This document shows, in pieces, positions 1-5,197 of a stretch of DNA of 7,031 nucleotides. This DNA comes from Actinomycetota bacterium (lineage in GTDB: Bacteria > Actinomycetota > Thermoleophilia > Solirubrobacterales > Thermoleophilaceae), in assembly GCA_005883295.1 (NCBI GenBank), contig VAWV01000087.1, forward strand, positions 1-7,031, given 5' to 3'. The notes under the pieces are model-generated. The model saw only the letters and a program-made list of their open reading frames with translations, was not told the origin of the DNA and searched no databases. Positions within the stretch are counted from its first letter, which is position 1. Each line of letters starts with the position of its first letter. A program made the position numbers and the translations under genes.

Positions 1-649
1 CCCGACCATGCACCAGGGCGTCGTAGGCGGCGCGCGTCCGCTCCCAGCGCCGGTCGCGGTCCATCGCGTAGTAGCGGCCGCACACGGTCCCGACACGCCC
101 GCCCGCTTCGGCCAGGATCGTCTCGGCCTCCTCGAGGTAGCCGGCACCGGAATCGGGGAGCGTGTCGCGCCCGTCGGTGAAGGCGTGCAGCACCACGTCC
201 GGAACGCGCTCGGCCGCCGCCAGCTCGATGCACGCGCGCATGTGCTCCCAGCCCGAGTGGACGCCGCCCTTCGAGACCAGGCCGAGCAGGTGCAGCCGGC
301 CGGCCTCCCGCCCTGCCCGGCAGGCGTCGAGCAGCACGTCGTTGCGTGCGAACGAGCCATCCGCCACCGCATCGTCGATCCGGGTCAGGTCCTGCCGCAC
401 AACGGCGCCGGCACCGAGGTTCAGGTGGCCCACCTCGGAGTTCCCCATCTGCCCGTCCGGCAGCCCGACCGCTCGGCCGCAGGCGGTGAGCTCGGTGTGC
501 CGGTAGCCTTGCCAGAGCTCGTCGAACAGGGGCGTGTCGGCCAGCTCCACGGCGTTCCCGGGTCCGGGCGGCGCGAGGCCCCAGCCGTCCAGGATCACCA
601 GGCACACCGAGGGAACCGGCGGCGAGCCGGGACCCGGGGCCACGCTCAC
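1..649 (-). CDS. gpmI: 2,3-bisphosphoglycerate-independent phosphoglycerate mutase, N-terminal part (runs off the left edge)
   Basis: Interconverts 3-phosphoglycerate and 2-phosphoglycerate in cytosolic glycolysis and gluconeogenesis. It is a two-metal (usually Mn) enzyme of the alkaline-phosphatase superfamily. I translated 216 uninterrupted residues; the family is usually about 510-550 aa, so more than half lies outside the window. Visible motifs: VILDGWG with metal-ligand Asp21; GLPDGQMGNSEVGH with the phospho-accepting Ser71; the GGVHS substrate-binding segment; HAFTDGRD; and GRYYAMDRDRRWER. All are hallmarks of the cofactor-independent class, unrelated to GpmA. The chosen start is GTG at 649-647, whose last bases form the tpiA stop (GTGA, 4-nt overlap). 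No Shine-Dalgarno is visible, so translation probably depends on coupling to tpiA. A GTG at codon 15, just before CLVILDGWG, would also give a family-like N-terminus. It is the last visible gene of the gap-pgk-tpiA-gpmI operon. Function is near certain; the exact start is less so. Confidence 0.95.
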   Translation of the reverse strand, partial: MSVAPGPGSPPVPSVCLVILDGWGLAPPGPGNAVELADTPLFDELWQGYRHTELTACGRAVGLPDGQMGNSEVGHLNLGAGAVVRQDLTRIDDAVADGSFARNDVLLDACRAGREAGRLHLLGLVSKGGVHSGWEHMRACIELAAAERVPDVVLHAFTDGRDTLPDSGAGYLEEAETILAEAGGRVGTVCGRYYAMDRDRRWERTRAAYDALVHGR

Positions 650-1416
650 GTGAGCGCCGCGCCCACGATCCGCGCGAACTCCTCCGGATCGAGGCTCGCC
701 CCGCCCACGAGTGCCCCGTCCACGTCCGGCTGGGACAGGATCTCGCCGGCGTTCTCGGCGTTCACGCTGCCGCCGTAGAGGACCCGCACGGCGCGCGCTG
801 CCTCCTGCGAGCGGTCGCCCACAAGTGCGCGAATGAACGCGATCGCCTCCTGCGCCTGGTCGGGCGTGGCCACCCGGCCCGTGCCGATGGCCCAGATCGG
901 CTCGTACGCGATCGTCACCTCGGCGAGCCGCTCGTCTGACACCGAGAGGAGGCCCTCCTGCACCTGGTGGCGGAGCTTGCGCTGGGTCTCGCCGTCCTCG
1001 CGCTCCTCCTCGCTCTCGCCGACGCAGAGGATCGGGGCCAGCCCGGCCTCGAGCGCTGCGGGCACCTTCTCCTGGAGCGCGCGGTCGGTCTCGCAGTTGT
1101 CGCGCCGCCGCTCCGAGTGACCGAGCACCACGCCGGCCACTCCGAGCTCCACGAGCATCGGCCCCGAGACCTCGCCCGTGAAGGCGCCCTCCGCCGCCTG
1201 GTGCATGTTCTGTGCGAGCACCTTCACACCGGACCCGTCGACGCACTCCACCGCGACCGCCAGCGCGGTGAACGGGGCGCAGAGACCAATCTCCACTCCC
1301 TTCCCGAGCGGCAGCCGTCCGAGCAGCTTGTCGACGTACGCGCGGGTGGCGGCGACCGTCATGTGCATCTTCCAGTTGCCGGCGACGTACGGCGTGCGCG
1401 CGCTGGCGTCAGGCAT
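646..1416 (-). CDS. tpiA: Triose-phosphate isomerase
   Basis: Interconverts dihydroxyacetone phosphate and glyceraldehyde 3-phosphate; a cytosolic TIM barrel, normally a dimer. The 256-aa length fits the family. Visible signatures: AGNWKMH with substrate-binding Asn14 and catalytic Lys16; GHSERR with catalytic His100; AYEPIWAIGTG with catalytic base Glu172, leading into the phosphate-gripping loop 6; and C-terminal YGGSVNAENA and VGGASL phosphate-binding loops. I chose the ATG at 1416-1414 although the frame stays open to an upstream start at 1473. The extra 19 residues are Arg/Ser-rich and unlike the family, and the chosen ATG has GGAGG 9 nt upstream. The first 8 nt (ATGCCTGA) overlap the end of pgk and the last 4 nt overlap gpmI, so all three are probably translationally coupled. 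The gene looks intact and ordinary. Confidence 0.97.
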   Translation of the reverse strand: MPDASARTPYVAGNWKMHMTVAATRAYVDKLLGRLPLGKGVEIGLCAPFTALAVAVECVDGSGVKVLAQNMHQAAEGAFTGEVSGPMLVELGVAGVVLGHSERRRDNCETDRALQEKVPAALEAGLAPILCVGESEEEREDGETQRKLRHQVQEGLLSVSDERLAEVTIAYEPIWAIGTGRVATPDQAQEAIAFIRALVGDRSQEAARAVRVLYGGSVNAENAGEILSQPDVDGALVGGASLDPEEFARIVGAALT

Positions 1417-2576
1417 CGTCGAGCGCCTCCACTCCTGGGAGCGGCCTGCCCTCGAGCAGCTCGAGCGCCGCACCGCCGCCCGTGGACAGGTGACTCACTT
1501 GATCGGCGAGCCCAAACCTCACGAGCGCGGCCGCCGAGTCGCCACCGCCGACGACCGTAACGCCCGGCGCGTTCGCCACCGCCTCGCCTACGGCACGGGT
1601 GCCCTCGGCGAACGGATCCATCTCGAACGCTCCCATGGGTCCGTTCCAGAACACGGTTCCCGCCGCGGCCAGCTCGATGGCAAACGCCTCACGTGTCCGG
1701 GGACCGATATCAAGTCCCATCCACCCCGGCTCCACCGATACGTCGTCGATCTCGCGGCGCCCGGCCCGCTCGTGGAAGCCGTCCGCCACCACGAGGTCAA
1801 CGGGGAGGAGCAGCCGGCAGTCCGATTCCTCCGCCCGCAACAGCACGTTGCGCGCGAGCTCCACGCTCTCCTCCTCGACGAGCGAATCGCCGACCGATCT
1901 GCCCTGCGCGCGGAAGAAGCTGAAGCACATCGCGCCCCCGATCAGCAGGGTGTCCGCCACCTCGAGGAAGCGCTCGATCAGGGCGATCTTGTCGCTCACC
2001 TTGGCGCCGCCTAGGACGACCACCAGCGGCCGGGTGGGCGACTCCACGACCTCGGTCAACGTGCGCACCTCGCGCTCCAGGAGCGGGCCGGCGGCCGATG
2101 GCAGGTGCTGAGTCACGCCGACCGTCGAGGCGTGAGCGCGGTGGGCGGCGGCGAAGGCGTCGTTCACGTACAGCTCGGCGAGGTCGGCCAGCGCGGCGGC
2201 GAGCTCGGGGTCGTTCCTGGTCTCACCGGGCTCCCAGCGCGTGTTCTCGAGGACCAGCACCTCGCCGTCCTCGAGGCGCGCCACCCCCCGCCGCACCTCC
2301 GGGCCGATTACCTCCGGCGCCTGGTACACGGAGGCGCCGCCCCGTTGCGGGGTCCTGCCCCTTCGGCCGGCCGAGGTGCGAGCACAGGACGAGCCGGGCG
2401 CCGCGCTCACGCAGCATCTCGATCGCCGGGAGCGCCGCGCGAATCCGCGTGTCGTCGGCCACCTCGCCGTCGGCGAGCGGCACATTGAAGTCCACCCGCA
2501 CGAGCACCGGCTGGCCCGGCTCCACGGCGACGTCGCGCAGCACTCTCTTCGCGAAGCTCGCCGCCACGCGCTTCAA
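1409..2576 (-). CDS. pgk: Phosphoglycerate kinase, reading frame broken by a frameshift/deletion near 2340-2360
   Basis: Transfers the acyl phosphate of 1,3-bisphosphoglycerate to ADP, giving 3-phosphoglycerate and ATP. Identity is clear in two frames. The N-terminal part (2576 to about 2353) has VLVRVDFNVPL, DDTRIRAALP and SHLGRPKG, the substrate-binding face. The larger part (about 2340 to 1409) has IGPEV, VLVLENTRWEPGE, YVNDAFAAAHRAHAST, GGAKVSDKI, NGPMGAFE, VVGGGDSAAA and STGGGAALELLEG, completing the N-domain and the nucleotide-binding C-domain. The span of 1168 nt is not a multiple of three. Between PKG and IGPEV only 46 nt remain, where the family usually has about 29 residues, so roughly 40 nt (38, 41 or 44) seem lost, removing most of one N-domain helix. 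The start is unresolved: TTG at 2576, 15 nt after the gap stop, or GTG at 2567, which is better spaced from a weak GGATAGG. Because the enzyme is central and the flanks are well preserved, I suspect an assembly or read error, but a true mutation cannot be excluded. Confidence 0.9.
1426..1430 (-). promoter_or_regulatory. Ribosome binding site of tpiA, inside the pgk coding end
   Basis: The minus strand reads GGAGG, followed by 9 nt and the ATG at 1416. The site is embedded in the last codons of pgk, which ends at 1409. It decides the tpiA start in favour of 1416 over the upstream in-frame start at 1473. Confidence 0.75.
2340..2352. repeat. Perfect 5-bp inverted repeat at the pgk frame break
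   Basis: On the plus strand CCCCG (2340-2344), a TTG loop, then CGGGG (2348-2352). The unit lies exactly where the two pgk reading frames meet and coding similarity disappears. Such GC hairpins can promote deletion during replication, amplification or assembly. The repeat itself is directly visible; its causal role is inference. Confidence 0.6.
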
Positions 2577-2591
2577 CCTATCCGCAGCTGC

Positions 2592-3596
<1,005 letters not shown>

Positions 3597-3602
3597 ATCA
3601 CG

Positions 3603-3612
3603 TCCTTTCCTT
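3603..3612 (-). promoter_or_regulatory. Ribosome binding site of gap
   Basis: The minus strand reads AAGGAAAGGA, ending 6 nt before the TTG start. This strong purine tract supports TTG at 3596 as the true initiation codon. Confidence 0.7.
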
Positions 3613-3613
3613 G

Positions 3614-3638
3614 GGGTCCCCGCCTTGCTTTAGGACCC
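3614..3638. repeat. Dyad GGGTCC-N13-GGACCC, possible operator
   Basis: Perfect 6-bp inverted arms at 3614-3619 and 3633-3638. A further outer T/A match (3612 with 3640) follows after one mismatch. The arms repeat every 19 nt, about two helical turns, as in sites bound by dimeric regulators. It overlaps the possible gap -10 on the minus strand. As an RNA it could form only a weak 6-bp hairpin with a 13-nt loop ahead of the gap ribosome binding site. No regulator gene is adjacent, so function is speculative and chance is possible in GC-rich DNA. Confidence 0.3.
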
Positions 3639-3660
3639 TATCAACGGGTTTCGGCATCCT

Positions 3661-4218
3661 TTGGGAGTGGGCCACATCGACACCGCCTCGCTCGAAGCCG
3701 GGCTCCCCGAGATACGCCGCGCGCCCCAGGATGCCGGCACAGTCGAGCTCATCGTCCGACGGCCCGCGCCGGAAAAGCGGGAGGTCGTCTCCGAGGCGGA
3801 GCTCGACCCGAGTGCCGGCCTGATTGGCGACAACTGGCTCGCCCGAGGCAGCCGAGCGACCGCGGACGGCTCGGCGCACCCCGAGCTGCAGCTCACGATG
3901 ATGAGCGCTCGCGCGGCAGCGCTCATCGCGCGGGGACGCGAACGATGGCCGCTCGCGGGTGACCAGCTCTACGTCGACCTCGACCTGAGCAGCGCCAACC
4001 TCCCACCGGGGACGCGACTCGAGGTTGGGACCGCGGTCATCGAGATCACCGACCAGCCGCACACGGGATGCGGCAAGTTCGTGCGCCGGTTCGGCGTGGA
4101 CGCGATGAAGTTCGTCAACACGGAGCTCGGCCGGGAGCTGAACCTGCGCGGGATCTACGCGCGGGTCGTCAGCGGTGGGACGGTGCGGACCGGCGACGTT
4201 ATTCGCAAGTCCAGCTAA
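3661..4218 (+). CDS. Stand-alone MOSC-domain protein (molybdenum-cofactor sulfurase C-terminal-like)
   Basis: A 185-aa protein with one MOSC fold over about residues 28-183. MOSC domains are beta-rich modules found at the C-terminus of Mo-cofactor sulfurases and in small stand-alone proteins; they are thought to carry or transfer sulfur, or to act on N-hydroxylated substrates together with Mo-cofactor. Visible features: GLIGDNW (the GLxGD element), GDQLYVDLDLSSANLPPGTRL, VIEITDQPHTGCGKF with the conserved Cys137, and the closing NLRGIYARVVSGGTVRTGDVI barrel segment. No signal peptide or membrane segment is seen, so it is probably cytosolic. The start is uncertain: TTG at 3661 or GTG at 3667, neither with a good ribosome binding site. 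It is the only plus-strand gene, convergent on rapZ (4-nt overlap) and divergent from gap. The domain call is firm; substrate and physiological role are unknown, and no Mo-cofactor genes are nearby. Confidence 0.85.
   Translation: MGVGHIDTASLEAGLPEIRRAPQDAGTVELIVRRPAPEKREVVSEAELDPSAGLIGDNWLARGSRATADGSAHPELQLTMMSARAAALIARGRERWPLAGDQLYVDLDLSSANLPPGTRLEVGTAVIEITDQPHTGCGKFVRRFGVDAMKFVNTELGRELNLRGIYARVVSGGTVRTGDVIRKSS
4215..4218. other. Interlocked stop codons of convergent MOSC and rapZ genes
   Basis: Plus-strand CTAA holds the MOSC stop TAA (4216-4218) and, read on the minus strand as TTAG, the rapZ stop TAG (4217-4215). The two genes therefore overlap tail to tail by 4 nt with no intergenic space, so any terminator for either transcript must lie inside the opposing coding region. 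Confidence 0.9.
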
Positions 4219-5186
4219 GGCCGCCGGGGCGTTTTATCGACGTCGCGGTGGACGACTTCCACCAGGTAGTCCCCCCGCTCCGCGAACTCGCCCGCCAGCC
4301 GGTCCGCGATCACCACCGAGCGGTGGCGCCCGCCCGTGCACCCGATCCCGATGGTGAGGTGGGACTTGCCCTCGCGCACGTATGAAGGGAGCAGATAGTC
4401 GAGCAGCGGGATCAGCCGCTCGTAGAACTCGCTCATGCCATCTGACCGCTCGACGTAGTCGATCACCGCCTGGTCGTGGCCGGTGAGCTCCCGCAGCTCC
4501 GACTCGTAGTGGGGGTTCGGCAGGAAGCGGACGTCGAACAACAGGTCGGCGTCCCGCGGGGCGCCGTGCTTGAAGCCATAGGTGAGGAAGGTGACCGCCA
4601 GCTTGCCCCGCGCCTCGTGGGGCAGCATCTTGTCGGCGACGACCTTGCGCAGCCGGGACGCGGACAGGTCGCTGGTCTCGATCACCACGTCGGCCCGCTC
4701 GCGGACCGGCGCGAGCAGCTGGCGCTCCTCCTGGATGGCGGTGGCCACCTGCCCACCGTTGGCCAGCGGGTGACGCCGGCGGGTCTCCTTGAAGCGCTTG
4801 ACCAGCACCTCCTCGGAGGCGTCGAGGAAGAGGACCCGGTGTGCGATCCCACGCCCGTCGAGCTCGTCGAGCACGCGGAGCATGCCCTCGAAGTAGGCGC
4901 CGCCGCGGACGTCGCACACCACTGCCGCCCGCTCCACCTTGCTCCCCTCGTGGGCGAACAGCCCCGACAGCGAGCTGATCATCTCGGGCGGGAGGTTGTC
5001 GACGCAGAAGTAGCCGGCGTCCTCGAAGCAGGCCATCGCCTGGGACTTCCCGGCGCCGGAGAACCCGGTGATGATCACGAAATCCTCGATCCCCTTGACC
5101 GGCTGGGCGTCGGGATCGAGGTCCCTGGCCCGGCGCTCGCCCCGCACGCGGCCCAGGAGACCTGACTTCTCGCGGGTCGGCTTCAC
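4215..5186 (-). CDS. rapZ: RapZ/YvcJ-family P-loop nucleotide-binding protein
   Basis: Cytosolic ATP/GTP-binding protein of the RapZ (YvcJ, UPF0042) family. In E. coli RapZ is an RNA-binding adaptor that controls glucosamine-6-phosphate synthase through a small RNA; in Gram-positives the role is less clear and nucleotide binding/hydrolysis is the best-supported activity. Over 323 aa the N-terminal kinase-like domain has Walker A GFSGAGKS (41-48), then YFCVDNLPPEM (59-69), VVCDVRGG and RFKETRRRHPL. The C-terminal domain has TFLTYGFKHGAP, RFLPNPHY and IGIGCTGGRHRSVV (279-292), the family's most conserved block. The GTG start at 5186 is preceded by AGGA 7 nt upstream. It yields a basic extension of about 36 residues before the first strand, longer than in E. 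coli; a GTG at codon 37 has a GAGG but would cut into that strand. It follows uvrC by 9 nt, so the two are probably co-transcribed. It ends TAG inside the stop region of the convergent MOSC gene. Confidence 0.96.
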   Translation of the reverse strand: MKPTREKSGLLGRVRGERRARDLDPDAQPVKGIEDFVIITGFSGAGKSQAMACFEDAGYFCVDNLPPEMISSLSGLFAHEGSKVERAAVVCDVRGGAYFEGMLRVLDELDGRGIAHRVLFLDASEEVLVKRFKETRRRHPLANGGQVATAIQEERQLLAPVRERADVVIETSDLSASRLRKVVADKMLPHEARGKLAVTFLTYGFKHGAPRDADLLFDVRFLPNPHYESELRELTGHDQAVIDYVERSDGMSEFYERLIPLLDYLLPSYVREGKSHLTIGIGCTGGRHRSVVIADRLAGEFAERGDYLVEVVHRDVDKTPRRP

Positions 5187-5188
5187 AC

Positions 5189-5197
5189 CCTCTTCCT
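5189..5197 (-). promoter_or_regulatory. Ribosome binding site of rapZ overlapping the uvrC stop codon
   Basis: The minus strand reads AGGAAGAGG; its first two bases are the end of the uvrC TAG stop. AGGA lies 7 nt before the GTG at 5186. This supports the long rapZ N-terminus and suggests coupling of uvrC termination to rapZ initiation. Confidence 0.6.

Larger units (their letters stand above)
3597..3660. promoter_or_regulatory. Divergent intergenic region between gap and the MOSC gene
   Basis: These 64 nt lie between the start codons of gap (minus strand) and the MOSC gene (plus strand), so both promoters should be here or partly inside the flanking genes. On the minus strand TAGGGT at 3640-3635 resembles an actinobacterial -10 element (TAnnnT) and would give a gap leader of roughly 30 nt, but I see no matching -35. 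No convincing -10/-35 pair is visible for the MOSC gene. The region also contains an inverted repeat at 3614-3638 that overlaps the candidate -10. The role as a promoter region follows from gene arrangement; individual elements are weak. Confidence 0.4.

Noticed and set aside
8..778. A 256-codon plus-strand open frame at the left end
   Set aside because: Antisense to gpmI and tpiA, both of which have complete family motifs; the plus-strand translation has no recognisable domain.
1414..1473. Longer tpiA starting at 1473
   Set aside because: The added 19 residues overlap pgk heavily, are Arg/Ser-rich and unlike the family; the ATG at 1416 has a good ribosome binding site.
2340..2365. Programmed +1 ribosomal frameshifting in pgk
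   Set aside because: The two frames would need only a +1 shift, but coding content equal to about a dozen residues is also missing, and there is no recognisable slippery site. A deletion or sequence error explains both facts.
2584..2591. 8-bp palindrome GCAGCTGC between gap and pgk
   Set aside because: Short and common by chance in GC-rich DNA, with no sign of function in a 15-nt spacer.
4219..4245. Possible terminator for MOSC after its stop (GC-rich run followed by GTTTTA)
   Set aside because: The stem is only about 3 bp and the bases encode the conserved end of RapZ; not a convincing intrinsic terminator.
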